DNA from: Diogma glabrata
Taxonomy: Eukaryota > Arthropoda > Insecta > Diptera > Cylindrotomidae
DNA length: 64,000 nucleotides
Assembly (NCBI GenBank): GCA_963693315.1
Contig: OY856186.1
Location: 237,026,222-237,090,221 of the forward strand
Direction: 5' to 3'
Shown: in pieces, positions 34,982 through 46,600 of the stretch
Layout: each line of letters opens with the position of its first letter
How positions within the stretch are numbered: position 1 is the first letter of the stretch
The notes under the pieces: generated by a model
The model's input: the letters and a program-made list of their open reading frames with translations, nothing else
What the model was told of the DNA's origin: nothing
Database searches by the model: none
Translations under genes and position numbers: made by a program

Positions 34982-35560
34982 AAACGACATTATTTAATTA
35001 GAAGCTTATGTGATACTTTTGTGTCGAGTCTATAGTTTGGCGACCGAGTTCTGGGATGCTGAAAATTATCGACAAAACACAAAAAGTGGCTCCGAATTGA
35101 ATATATTATTTTTTCGCAAACGTTTTGTAATTTTTTAATAATTATGAATACATCAAATTTGTGATTTGTGTTTTTTTTTTTCAAAATAACATGATACTGT
35201 TTTCATTTATTGACTTTTATTCATTGCAGTCATCAAGCTAAATGCAATTTTAGATTAGATTAATTTTAGATAGCCGTAAAAATGGAAAGGAAATGGCGAC
35301 ACTTTACTGTCGCAGTAAAACATGGAAAACATGGCGATACGTTACAGCCGCTTTAATTTTATGTCAAAATAGTAAGAATTTAACCTTTTTCATAGAGGCA
35401 GTAAAGTTAAATTTAAAACCCGTTTGCCAAACAACAATTTCATATTATACCGTCCAATGAATTTTAATGAATTATTATAAATATGATTTCAGATATGCGA
35501 AGAACGATTTCTGGAGGTACTAATGTTACGAAATGCAGGGGTCTTTTGAGGATTCAAGAC
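34982..35560. other. non-coding spacer
   Basis: AT-rich. GGCGACACTTTACTG and GGCGATACGTTACAG occur 53 bp apart near 35293-35346, a short imperfect direct repeat. Confidence 0.5.
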
Positions 35561-37330
35561 TTCGCAATGTTTAATGTTTTACCTTCAATGGTTATTTTCA
35601 ACGATCGGATTCAGTGGACCACTTCCAAATCCTTCCCGCCAAATCCTTAGAACTACTGCTGGAAACATATTTTCTGGGATGCTGTGAGAAACTTGCGGTC
35701 TTGACACGTGCTAACAGGGCTACTCAGGACTTTGCCAAACATTACTACATCTAAAATATTGTGAACTGTTAAAAATTTTAAACCCTTTAAGTACCCTGTA
35801 CCGGATGGGGTCACTTCCTGTAGACATTCAGAAAACCGTTGACTTTAGTAAACCCCGGTTGTTAGTGATTTTTAGGAACATCCTTGTGCTTAGTCACATT
35901 CCTAGGATATAGACAAATTCAAATGTAATCTTTAAAGCCCAGGTCATGTCATCGCAATCCTATAGATCCCTGGCCTTATGTTCTCTCATATTTTCTCTTT
36001 AAAACATTGGAAAGGTTGATAGAAGACTTTTTGAGAGGTTCAATCAAACCTACAAGGTTGTCAGAATCTCAACATGCATACTGCAAAGGCAAGTCGGTTA
36101 AAACGGCCCTACACTCTATCATACGTCCATTTGAGAAATCTTTGAACTGTAATGCATATTCCTTAGTTTCTTTTTACGATATTAAGGGGGCACTCAACAA
36201 TTTTAGCCCTGTAGCTGTCACCCATACGCTGGTGGATTTGGAAGTGGAGGCATTGGTGTCTACATAGATCAACCTGCTTTTTAGAGGCAGGGTTGTCGAA
36301 GCTTGTCCCGGTTAGTACTCTACTCTCCCTACTAAAACTTGAACGACGTGCCTTCAGAATATTTGTTTATCACGTATAATATTGTTATTGGCGTCTTCGG
36401 CGAATATTTTGACACTATTCAAAGGATCTAATGCAAAGTGTTATGTACATCCTCTCCAAATGGACTAACAGCTGTGAACTGAGGGTAGTTCCGCAGAAAT
36501 CAGAATTGGCAGATTTGTCCCTCCAACTCTCAATGGAGTCAGTCTGAGCATCACTAATAAGGCTAATTACTTGGGGCTCATTCTGGATAACAAACTAAGC
36601 TAGAAATCTAACAACTTTGAAAGGTTAAGGAAAGCTACCATAGAACTTTACTAGTGCAAAAGTACTGTTAGAAGAAGATGAGATATCTAGTTACCTTTGT
36701 ACACTGGCTTTACAGCTAAATAGTTGGACTAACTTTAGTATTTCTGTACCAAATTGCGGTGGTCGGCACTAAATAAAATTGTCGATCAACAAAACATTTG
36801 TTTAAAGTTCAGATGTCTCATTGTACATTAGTCATCATTGTGCATTAGCAGAGGTCTGCAGAGTACAACCCCTGCAGTACTCGATATTCTCTTTCATCTT
36901 ATTCCTAACGATATTTTAGCTAGAAAGATAGCCACCAGTACGGCAGTTAGCCTAAAGTCTACCGGGATGTGGAGCTATAGCAATATAAGGCATTGTTCAC
37001 GTCTAATAAGAAGGAGTATTGTTTTAAAAATTGACTATTCTATTCCAAAGTCATTTTTAGAAGTTGACTTCACAGCTTCCTTTTAAAGAACGACTGGTTA
37101 AGTTAATATGACAAACTTGCTAGTGTACATGGATGGATTGAAAATAAATTGAAAGATTTTCTGTGGAGTATTCTACAAAAAGCTACAAACTTTCTTTCGC
37201 TTATTTGATCGCTGTAGTGTCTTTCAGGCTGAACATGCAGCTTTAAAAAAGTTTTCGGACTGTTGGGATATCGGCATTTTCACAGATATCTAGGCTGTAT
37301 TAGAGGTTTTAGAGTTTCGTACCTTGTGTT
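35561..37330 (+). pseudogene. decayed LINE with reverse transcriptase and RNase H
   Basis: Blocks appear in the expected order with many frameshifts: YPVPDGVTS-like (about 35800), LERLIEDFLRGSIKPTRLSE and QHAYCKGKSVKTALHSIIRP (from 36007), a FYDIKGALNNFSPVA block where the catalytic Asp motif FLDIEGAF would lie, RGRVVEACPG (36280), WTNSCELRVVPQKSEL (36460), ITNKANYLGLILDNKLS (36550) and, in one frame at 36838-37086, LDILFHLIPNDILARKIAT and STGMWSYSN. Downstream, MDGLKI and CSVFQAEHAALKKFSD (37130-37260) match the D and E motifs of an RNase H domain. A LINE with RNase H belongs to the I, R1 or LOA side of the tree. The YADD block itself is not readable. The element ends near the family B copy. 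Confidence 0.8.
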
Positions 37331-38194
37331 AGATAGTTTGTTTGAGGTGGGAATATTACTTGCTTTGCGGCTACTTTAAAGTGTTTCGGGTCCATGAACT
37401 TATAATGCAATAATCTAGTTTTTGGTTACACATACCAATCCCGACCATCAAGATTTCTTCAAATTCAATGTTTCTACTCGTTATCACTTAAAATGAACGT
37501 TTTTTAAGCAACAAATATGCATTTTTTCATTTTTTGACACAGTTGACGATTTTTTGACACACTTCCAGTACAGTTATCGAACATATCGTCCTTTCGGCTC
37601 TTCCCATTGAGTAAACCTATTTTTAGAAAAAAACAATTTGAAATCTGTCCAGCGGTTTTCGTCAGTTGTGACATACATTTTTTTGATTTTTGGAAACAGT
37701 CGGTCCTACAACGTCGAGAAATGCCAAAAAAGTGGGGGTAAGAATTTCACTTATGGCTCATGTTTTAAAAAGTTTGGTTTTTTCAAAACCGAAGTAATAA
37801 TAAAGTCAAACTTATGCGCATCCATCGTGCTTCGCTGGCTTCGTAAAAAATAAAATATATCATTAAACACTTGCATAATAAAATACTATTAAGTATTATC
37901 TCACAAACGAATTTTAAGACCCGGCTTCCGGGATTTACAGCAATTTATTAGTAAAAATATAGAGGGGCTGAAATCTCACAGCTCTGAGATATCAAGACTT
38001 CGGTCTGGGTTAAGGATTTTGATATAGTTTTCGGCAAAAAACTTTTATGAGGACATGGTTTTTAGTTTTGGTCAGCGATGTATATCAAACATAACTCTTT
38101 GTAAAAGTACAAGTATTTTTTATCTCTGTTTAAAAATTTATTACAAAACTAACACGAAACATCAATACGTTGCCGGAAAATTATAATCAAAATT

Positions 38195-38500
38195 CCAAAA
38201 ATATTGTTAAATTAAATAAATCAAACTTTTTCAAATTGAAATTTATTATTTCAATAATATTTCCAAAATTCTAAAAATATTTCAAAAATTATTACAAAAT
38301 CAAAAATTGAAAATATTTTCAAAATTCCAAAAATTATAATAATATCAAAAATTAAAAATATTTCAAAAATTCTTACAAAATCAAAAATTAAAACTTTTTC
38401 CGAAATTCTAAAAATATTGCAAAAATTATTACAAAATCAAAAATACAAACTTTTTCAAAATTCCAAAAATATTTCAAAAACTATAACAAATTCAAAAATT
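38195..38500. repeat. minisatellite inside family B copy 2
   Basis: About five degenerate units of roughly 60 bp built from TTCCAAAAATATTTCAAAAA, TTATTACAAAATCAAAAATT and AAACTTTTTC. The same units are amplified in the two other family B copies. Confidence 0.8.
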
Positions 38501-38559
38501 TCCATGTCCAATTTCATTTTAAATTACATTTACGTCATAAAAACAGCTACATTTTTTTT

Positions 38560-39225
38560 TCCAAAAAATTGGCTAAAAAGTTAAATGAAATCATTTTTTG
38601 ACACACTTGACATTATTTTTTGACAAACTTATAATGCCATAATTAGGTCTTTCAGACCGAAGTAATTCAAAAATTTCCATGTCCAATTTCATTTTCAATT
38701 ACATATACGTCATAAAACAGCTACATTTTTTCCAAAAGATTGGCTAAAAAAATAAATGAAATCATTTTTTGACACCCTTGACTTTATATTTCTGACAAAC
38801 TTATAATGCCGTAATTCTCAATAATAATAATAAAATTTCATTTCTAACAAATACTTAATTTTATTTTTTTCAAAAAATTGGCTAAAAAAATAAATAAAAA
38901 CTTTCTTTTGACACACTTGACAACATTTTTTTGACAAACAATAATAATTATAATGCCATAATTCTCAATAATAATAATAAAATTTCTTTTCAAATAATTT
39001 TATTTTTTTCCAAAAAATGGGTAAAAAACTAAATAAAAAACTTTCTTTTGACACACTTGACAACATTTTTTTGACAAACTTTTAATGCCATAATTCTCAA
39101 TAATAATAATAAATTTCATTTCAAATATAATTAATTTTATTTTTTTCCAAAACATTGGGTAAAAAAGTAAATAAAAATCTTTCTATTGACACACTTGACA
39201 ACATTTTTTTGACAAACTTATAATG
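38560..39225. repeat. tandem array of a 130-170-bp module inside family B copy 2
   Basis: Five units, each with TTTTTTCCAAAAAATTGG, CTAAAAAAATAAATAAAA, TTGACACACTTGACAACATT, TTTTGACAAACTTATAATGC and ATAATTCTCAATAATAATAA. Copies 1 and 3 of family B have only one such module, so this array expanded locally. Confidence 0.85.
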
Positions 39226-39535
39226 CAATAAGCTTTCTCCAAGATCTCAAGATTTCTCCAAATTTAATGTTCCCACTCGTAATCACTTAAAATGGACGTT
39301 TTTTAAGCCAAAAATATGAAAATTTGCTGTTTTTTACACACATAATGATTTTTTCGACCTACTTCCGGTACAGTTATCGAACACAGCGTCCTTTCGGACC
39401 TGTCCCTTGAGTATACCTATCTTTAGAAAAAAAAAATTTGAAATCCCTCCAGCGGTTTTCCCTGCAGCGTAGGTAATGACGGCCGGACGGCCGGCAGACA
39501 GAGAAACATTTTTTTTAATTACTGCAAAAATTACT

Positions 39536-40237
39536 ATCCAAAGAAAAAAAAATGAGAAAATAACCTAATAATAATAGGTAAAATTAAACTCATCTTATGA
39601 TCTGTTGAATGTAGATGCACCACAACTTCCAGTGTGGTTGTCCAATTTTTCTTCTTTCCTCACTGAATCAGGCTTCACCAATATAAACGACTCCACTTTT
39701 ATCTCGTCTTCTATTTCACGACTATACCAAGTGTAACTAGTTACAGAATGTCACCAGTAGTCCCTTATATAACCAAAACAATGTCTTCTATGGTTAAATT
39801 CAATGCACTTTTTTTGATTTGATGGGTGTCACTATTTTTATATTTTTAATATTAATACAACTTCAAAACATAAAACACCGTTAAAACGGACACCATGAGT
39901 GCAGTAATCATATTCTTGATAAAAAATTTCTTTCTTGCAATTTCCAAAATTCGCTTCGATAACTAAAATATTCTGTCCCTACATCAAAAATGTGGCTTTT
40001 AACAAGATCTTCAAATGCAATCAAATTTTGAAGAATTCATCCCAGTCGTTTGTTGGTTTTCTCATTTCAGTCAAAAATAAGTCAACCCACACAAGAAACT
40101 TTGCCATGTTAAATATAAAAAAACAAGACAGCCAGAGAAAAATTATTCATTCTCACACTATCAAGTCAAAAAAATTATCATCCAAAATTTTCGAATTCAA
40201 TAATATCGAGAAATTATTTCATTTAAATTATAATTAA
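39536..40237. other. non-coding spacer
   Basis: The 100-codon frame at 39935-40237 is rich in Lys, Asn and Ser, shows no motif and stops at the edge of the Harbinger element; not supported as a gene. The last three bases (TAA, 40235-40237) are the target duplication of that element. Confidence 0.5.
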
Positions 40238-41415
40238 GGGTCGGTTGTACAATAGCAGTTTAAGCTAAAGCTTAGTAGAACCCGATAGGAGGTTGAGCTT
40301 AAGCTTAAATGACAATGGGTTGTACAAGTGAGGTTATGGTTAAGTTCAGCTGAACCGTGAAAACAAAACGATTTTAACGGTTGGCAGCAGTGAACTATGA
40401 ATAATATAGTAATAATCGTAGTAATCGAGTAGTAATAAAATAAAGATAAAGTATTTGATATTATGTCATGTCAAGCGCTTTGTTTTGTTTTTGGTCTCAT
40501 ATCTATAGTTTTGTTTATAATATTGTGAGAGTTTTATTTTTTATCAAAAACAAATTAATACAAGTACCTAATTGAGCTGTGCTTTGGCTTACATTTAATT
40601 ACAATGGATACAAAAAAGAAGAGATCTATTAATTTCAATGCCAAAGAATCAGTTTTAGTACCTCCAGGAAAAGATATTTTTATATGAGTACAGTCCACAG
40701 CACCAATGCATTTTGGAAAACGGGCAATATTGTAAAATTGCAAACTATGTACTCATTTCTTCCTTTGTTCTTGGCATTTTTATAAATATGGTGTGTAAAG
40801 CTGATATTTTTCTATTGACTTTATACACTATCCGTGAAGCCGTTGCTTTGTCTATACCTGTTAAATCTCCAATGACTTGCAAAAATGACCCTGTTTGATA
40901 CTATCTTAAGGTAACAAACACCATTAACTCGGAAGAGACTGCATATTTCCTGTAAAATAATTTTTAATAGTGACTTCCTAGACTTTACACTTACATTTAT
41001 CAGAAAATTAACTCACCTTTCTGTGGCATGTGATATATCTGCTCTTATATTATCCAATAAAAATCTTACAGCATTTTTAAAAAGTCTAAATCGTGGTATA
41101 AACTCGGAATTATTCTATATTTCAAAATAATCCTGACCCGGACGAAACGTTTTACCTCTTCTCTGTCGGTCAACAACGTCTTGGAGTTCTAACATGTGTT
41201 CATTTTTTGTTAATTCGTTTTCTAAATCCATAATCTACTGAAAAAGTCGTCTGAACCGCACTTGAACCAACAAATTTGGGCGCTCAACTTGAACCCTGGC
41301 TTAAGCTCATACTCGCGACTAAACTGCAATTGTACAACGCGTAACTGAACAGAATCTCAGGTTAAGCATAATTTCAGCTTGAATCTTGGCTGAACTGCAA
41401 TTGTACAACCGGCCC
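40238..41415 (-). mobile_element. PIF/Harbinger DNA transposon, 1178 bp, degraded
   Basis: The ends are GGGTCGGTTGTACAATAGCA at 40238 and, reverse-complemented from 41415, GGGCCGGTTGTACAATTGCA. Both are flanked by TAA (40235-40237 and 41416-41418), the classical TWA target of Harbinger elements. The subterminal parts are rich in AAGCTTAAGC and TTAAGCTCA words, which may be binding sites. It carries a transposase relic on the minus strand. The second Harbinger gene (Myb-like) is absent, so the copy is internally deleted. Confidence 0.93.
40555..41233 (-). pseudogene. Harbinger (HARBI1-type) transposase relic
   Basis: Reading from 41233 downward: MDLENELTKNEHMLELQDVV, then FIPRFRLFKNAVRFLLDNIR and DISHATER, the N-terminal helices of this transposase family. 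After a gap comes YQTGSFLQVIGDLTGIDKAT followed by ASRIVYKVNRKISAL (helix-turn-helix part). The nuclease start FYNIARFPKCIGAVDCTHIK carries the first catalytic Asp in GAVDCTH, followed by SFPGG. In-frame stops (near 41120, 40885 and 40740) and a frameshift near 40738 inactivate it. The second Asp and final Glu regions are lost by deletion. Confidence 0.9.
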
Positions 41416-41418
41416 TAA

Positions 41419-42699
41419 TATAGCTACGACAGGTTTAATTTTTATTTCTGTTTTGTTTTAAAATTTATGTTTGTTTCACATAGGTGCAAAAAAACATCAA
41501 GAAATAATTTACTGTTCATTGTAACATACCACTAGATCTAATGTTTTGAATAGAAAAAAGAAATGATGATGCAAAAAAATTAAACAAGGAATTCATACAG
41601 TGGAGCGCCATATACAGACAGATATTATTTATGTAATGAATCTTGAATTGTTGGATAATTAAAAGTGAACATTTGACCTGTAGTACGGTTATTGTGAGAA
41701 CTTCCTGTTTTAGGCTTCAAAAGAAATGTTCAGATACAATTACTGAATAGATTTTGGTCGTTACAAGATAACAAGTAAGGAAAGTTTAAAATCTAAGAAT
41801 AAAGCTTGGGTAAAGAGTACCGTAAACCAGTATCAAAACCTTTAGAACACTAGAAAATATTATCGATATTTTTTGAAACAAGAGGTTCACACTTCACACG
41901 TGCTTGATTATTCCATTCGCATCAGTAGCACAATATACGATTATTTTGTTTTTCAATAATTTCGTCAGATCAAAATATTTTTTTAAAATTCCATACATGT
42001 TTATAGTTTAGAAGAACCATTTTGTGAGCTTAAGCGTTTTTTATAACTGATTAAGAAATGCTGATAAGTACCAGGACTCTTGAAAAAGAAAAACGACTTA
42101 GAAGAAAAAAATTCAATAAACTCTGCTACAAAAAAAAGTGCATAGCGTATCCATAAATTTAAAATCCTATTTAAGGAAATTTAAGATCGTATCGTTAACT
42201 TAACTCTCCATAAAAACAAATGGTGACAAATTAGTAAAGTCATATCTAATCACGTACATCACGTATTATCCATTTATCTTTCTAATTTAGATTTTAATTT
42301 ATTTTAATATAATTCAATTTAATTTAAGTTTTTATAGAAATGATAAATTTTCTTTTACGTTCAGTTAACGTATACAGTAGTGTCAGGTTTCGGTATTTAT
42401 GTTTTTCCTTTAAATTTTTTGGATTTGAAAAAAGAATTTGTCACAACAATTGTTAATTAGATAAGTTGTTGTTTTTCTAAATTAGTTAATGTTATTTGAA
42501 AAATTAATAAATGGCGTTACAGGTTTGGTTTTGGTTTTTATATGGATTTATGGTATGTAAGCGTAATTGGAATTAACAAAAATTTTTTTTTGATTTGATT
42601 TACATTATTAACCAAAATCGAAGTCGATATCGTCAAAATTAAATAAAGAGAAGAATGTTGAATTACATGAATTATCAAATGTTTAGTATTTGAGTTACC
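41419..42699. other. 1.3 kb of AT-rich non-coding DNA
   Basis: It could include the missing 3' part or LTR of the gypsy relic on its right, but no LTR boundary was found. Confidence 0.4.
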
Positions 42700-43400
42700 A
42701 CCAAAACGTATATATATATATTTTCTTAAAACAGCTTGATTACGTCGCAAAATTTACCACTTTGAGTTTAGATAAACATCGAACGAGGATTTTTGGATTT
42801 ACTAACAAATTTACTACTGGTTTGGGATCATCTTTACTACTTTTTGAACTTCCGTCGAAGTTAAATTTTTGTTTTTCACGATTTTCTTTTAAATGTTGTA
42901 ATAAAGCTGTTATGTTGTTAAAGTATTTCTTTATCGTATATTAGTTGAGAGTTTGTGACTCTACTTAATAATATTTGATTCGGTAAACTGTTTCCTAATG
43001 CTGGTGTATTTCGATGATTTAAAAGTGCTAAGTGTATATCGGAATTATCCATCAAGTATATCTTGAGCATGTTTTGCAGCTTGGATGTAACGTTCCTCTA
43101 AACCGTTTGCTCTGGGAAAAGTCTAAATTGAAGGAATCGAATTTTCAATTTGCAGCAAAATTTTTGAATTTTTTTTATGAGTATTGAGATCCGTTATTTG
43201 ATTCAAGGATCTCAGGCACACCGTGTACAGAACAACAGCGTTTTAAAAATGTAATGACTTTTTGTGATGTTGAATATGTCAGCTGTTCCAAATCAAGGAA
43301 TGCCGAGTAGCTATCTGAGATTTCTGGGGCTTTCTTTGTAAAGAATAGATTTTCCTAGAACATACGAGTTATCAGAACATACAAGTTATTCCAATTCAAA
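42700..43400 (-). pseudogene. Ty3/gypsy-type integrase relic
   Basis: Minus-strand blocks in order: FLDLEQLTYSTSQKVITFLK and CSVHGVPEILESNNGSQYS (about 43300-43170), the core region with the second catalytic Asp, here Asn in SNNGSQ where SDNGPQF is usual. Then FPRANGLEERYIQAAKHAQD (about 43120-43060), which carries the catalytic Glu in the GLEER block, then LALLNHRNTPALGNSLPNQI and LLSRVTNSQLIY (43040-42960). Frameshifts and stops separate the blocks. The SDN to SNN change alone would inactivate it. Protease, reverse transcriptase and LTRs were not found nearby, so only this piece survives. Confidence 0.85.
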
Positions 43401-44714
43401 TCATTTTTTATGGAATAGAAATAAAGTTGATGCGGTTGCTTTAAATATTTTGAGTGCCTTTTAAATAGACACAAAATCAATAAAAGCTCTCAACTGTCAG
43501 GATGCCCATTATTATCTACAGAGGGAATCCTAAAATTTCTATTCAAATCTCTTCGGAAAATTTAATCAGAAATAGGAAACCTCCAAATTGTTATTTGAAA
43601 TACCCTACCATTCACTATTAAAGGAAATTAATATATTTAAAGCTACCGGTAAGACCACTATCAATTTGAAACTTCTAAGAAACACTTTAATTTTGATAAA
43701 ACCGACATGCAATGAAAATGAAAGAAATGTTTCTTTATCTGGAAATTTTTGCAGTAATCGGAGATTACGATTGAATGATAAATCATTAGACTGAGTGATA
43801 AAATCGCTAGTCTTGTGTAAAACTTTTTAAATAGCAAAAATTAAATATAAGTTTTAAGTTTTTTCAACTGCAAAAATTAAATTTAAATAAAATTTTTTAT
43901 TCTATATAATGTGATACATATTTATATTTTTTTAAAACAATTAATTTAATTAACTTAAATAATTTAAAACATTAATTATTTAATGTATCTTGAGTTCTTT
44001 TATTTATTGAATAAACAATTGCATATGTAATTAGTTAGGATCCATTTCTTGTTAAATTAATTTTTAATTCAAATTCAAATAATTATTTGCAATTTTTTCG
44101 AAAAAGTTTACACTTTTTGCCGTAGGCTCTTGGCGTAATTCGTTGAATAACATATTTGTTTAGCACTTGTTACAAGTTTCTTGGCACAAGCCGAGAAATC
44201 AGAAACTCTAGTCTCAACTCCAGTCTTAATTACGATTTTTCTAATGCTTACACTTTTTTACCCGTAGATTAGTAGATCAGTCGCAGCATTAGTAATGTAT
44301 TGACAACGCGTATTTCATATTTTTTATTACAGTATTGTATGGAATACGGTTTGTTTAAAAATGATAAAATATTTCTAACCATTTGTTCTTTATTGTGATT
44401 TTTACCGGTCCCCAAACTTTAACTTTTTCCTTATAAATATATTTTTTTCTTAATGATGTGATGTGTTTTTAATAAATGTGAAGGGCTTAAAACATCCCAC
44501 TCCAATGTGTCAAAACTTGAGTCTGTGGGAAAGGCTTAGTATAGTTAGTTCACTTAATAAGTCAAAAAACCTATAAAAGTGGTGGCACACCAACATTTTA
44601 AAAAATTCCTTTTTTCTTGAATTAATTAGACTTCAGGATCATTCATCAGCCCTAACGCCTGCATTACCTAGCAAAATAAAAAAATTCGGGGAGTCTAAAA
44701 ATAATTTAATTCCG
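43401..44714. other. non-coding stretch
   Basis: 43401-43560 may be upstream integrase sequence too decayed to read. The plus frame at 43588-43794 has no motif. The rest is AT-rich. Confidence 0.45.
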
Positions 44715-44855
44715 GGAGTCACTGCTATTGCCATGTGATATCTCACGTTCAATTGTATGTCAATAGCAGGAACTGGAGTACGCGGGGTTGTCACTTCCGT
44801 AGGTCAAAAATAAAAACATTTACAAATCAATAAAAACTGATCCCTCCATGGGTAA
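44715..44855 (-). repeat. family A fragment (minus)
   Basis: On the minus strand it opens with CCATGGAGGGATCAGTTTTT, then GTGACAACCCCGCGTACTCC, CCTGCTATTGACATACAATT and AACGTGAGATATCACATGGC, ending after a second AATAGCAGTGA word. It confirms the left boundary of the family at GGAGGGATCAG, because the sequence before it differs from that at 31.7 kb. Confidence 0.85.
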
Positions 44856-45274
44856 AACCCTAGTTAAAATAATTAAACTTTGACGGGTTATTTTAATTTT
44901 CAAATTTTGATATTAAGCTCCACAATTTATGTTGATAATAGTTGTTATATAATTTTAAATTATTTATCTATATTAAAACTAACAAAAATGTTTAATTTGG
45001 GATATATAAATTGCCCAAATTTAATTTTAAAATATGAAGGGGCTGAAATCTCACATTTCTGAGATATCAAAACTTCGGTCTAGGTTAATGATTTTGATAT
45101 AGTTTTCGGCAAAAAACTTTTATGAGGACATTGTTTTTAGTTTAGGGCAGCGATGTATATCAAACATAAAACTCTTTGTTAAAGTACAAGTATTTTTTTA
45201 TCTCTGTTTATTTACAAAACAAATACCAAATAGTAATACGTTGCCGGAAAACTATAACAGATCATAAATTAATA

Positions 45275-45722
45275 CACTGAAAAAAAAGTTGTAGTTCATG
45301 ACAACCTCATCTCGAAGTTGGCAGTTGATTATTCATGCAAAGAAAAATTATTTGCAAACAATTTCACTGTGATTGGGACAACTACACGATAACATTTTCC
45401 TAACAACAGAATGAGGTTTATTTAAAATATAAAGTGTTATATCCAATATAACAGTAGTTGAATAAAGATAATAACTATTTCCCTGAAAAAAATTTTCTTT
45501 GACCTTATATCATGAATTTTTCATTTTAAAGTTTAAGTATTTGAGATTAATTGAACTAAATTTTATTTTCACATAAACATTTCGTGTGATTGTCTCAACT
45601 TCATCGATTTATAATTGTAGAGTTGTTGAAGCAATTTCGTAGTTTGATTCGCCATATGTGACCGCACGGTGGGGTTGAGACAATTGCATTTCGATTGGAA
45701 ATAGGACATGTTTTTTTCAGTG
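45275..45722. mobile_element. 448-bp CACTG-ended MITE inserted in family B copy 3
   Basis: The ends are CACTGAAAAAAA at 45275 and the inverse TTTTTTTCAGTG ending at 45722, with TA on both sides (45273-45274 and 45723-45724). The family B copy at 26 kb, read on the minus strand, shows the empty site: AACAGATCAAAAATTAA continues directly into CACAATTTAGTGAAAAGATG. The termini belong to the same type as the 2.2-kb element at 16.3 kb. The interior is non-coding, with TTGTCTCAAC-like and GAGACAATT words near the right end. Confidence 0.9.
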
Positions 45723-45779
45723 TATAACTTAGTGAAAAGATGATACACCCAGCAAAATACTCAAAAACCTACCCATTTA

Positions 45780-46600
45780 GTGTTTCAAAAAAATATTACA
45801 AAATCAAAAATTCATATTTCTTTCAAAATTCCAAAAATATTCTAAAAATTAAAATAAAGTTATTACAAAATCAAAGATTGAAACTTTTTTGAAAATTCTA
45901 AAAATATTGCAAAAATCATAACAAAATCAAAAATTGAAACTTTATCCAATATTCTTAAAATATTGCAAAAATTATAACAAAATCAAAAATACAATTTTTA
46001 TTCTTCCAAAAATTATAATAAAATCAAAATTTGAAATTTTTTCAAAATTTTAAAAATATTGAAAAAATTCATAATTCAAAAATTTAAACTTTTTTCAAAA
46101 TTTTTAAAATATTACAAAAATTAAAACAAAATCAGAAGCACAAACTTTTTTCAAAATTCCAAAATCTATAATAAAATCAAAAGTTTAAACTTTTTCAAAA
46201 TTAAATCTAAAAATATTACGAAAATTCCTACAAAATCTAAAACTAAATCTTTTTCAAAATTCTAAAATTATTGCAAAATTTTTAATTCAAAAATTCAAAT
46301 TTTTTCCAAAATTCTAAAAATATTGCAAGAAATATTGCAAAAATTATAACAAAATCAAAATTACAAATTTTTTTCATAACTCATAAAATATTACAAAATC
46401 ATAAATTGAAACTTTTTCCAAATCAAAAATTCAAAAAACTTTTTCCAAAATTCTAAAAATATCCCAAAAAATCTTAAATTTTTGAAAACTCTACAAATAT
46501 ACCGAAAATTCTAACTAAATAAAAAATGCAAACTTTTTTCAAAATTCCAAAAATATTTCAAAAATTATACCAATATCAAAAATATCCATGTTCATTTTCG
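45780..46600. repeat. minisatellite inside family B copy 3
   Basis: About a dozen units of roughly 60 bp with TTCTAAAAATATTGCAAAAA, TTATAACAAAATCAAAAATT and AAACTTTTTTC. It is longer than the array at 38.2 kb, so copy number differs strongly between family B members. Confidence 0.85.

Larger units (their letters stand above)
37395..39535 (+). repeat. interspersed family B, copy 2 with duplicated tail
   Basis: The tail module (ATAATGCAATAATCTAG, CCCGACCATCAAGATT, AATCACTTAAAATG, TTGACACACTTCC, GGTACAGTTATCGAAC, GTCCTTTCGG, CCATTGAGTA, CCAGCGGTTTTC) occurs first at 37395-37760 and again at 39225-39535, where it ends in a GGCCGGACGGCCGGCAGACA block. Between them lies the head (GAGGGGCTGAAATCTCACA, GAGATATCAAGACTTCGGTC, TAGTTTTCGGCAAAAAACTT, CAGCGATGTATATCAAACAT, ATACGTTGCCGG), then two arrays. 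No protein-coding block is visible. The structure recalls a non-autonomous element or a satellite-seeding unit. Confidence 0.85.

Noticed and set aside
39935..40237. 100-codon Lys/Asn-rich frame ending at the Harbinger target site
   Set aside because: Low-complexity composition, no family resemblance, and the end coincides with the transposon's TAA.
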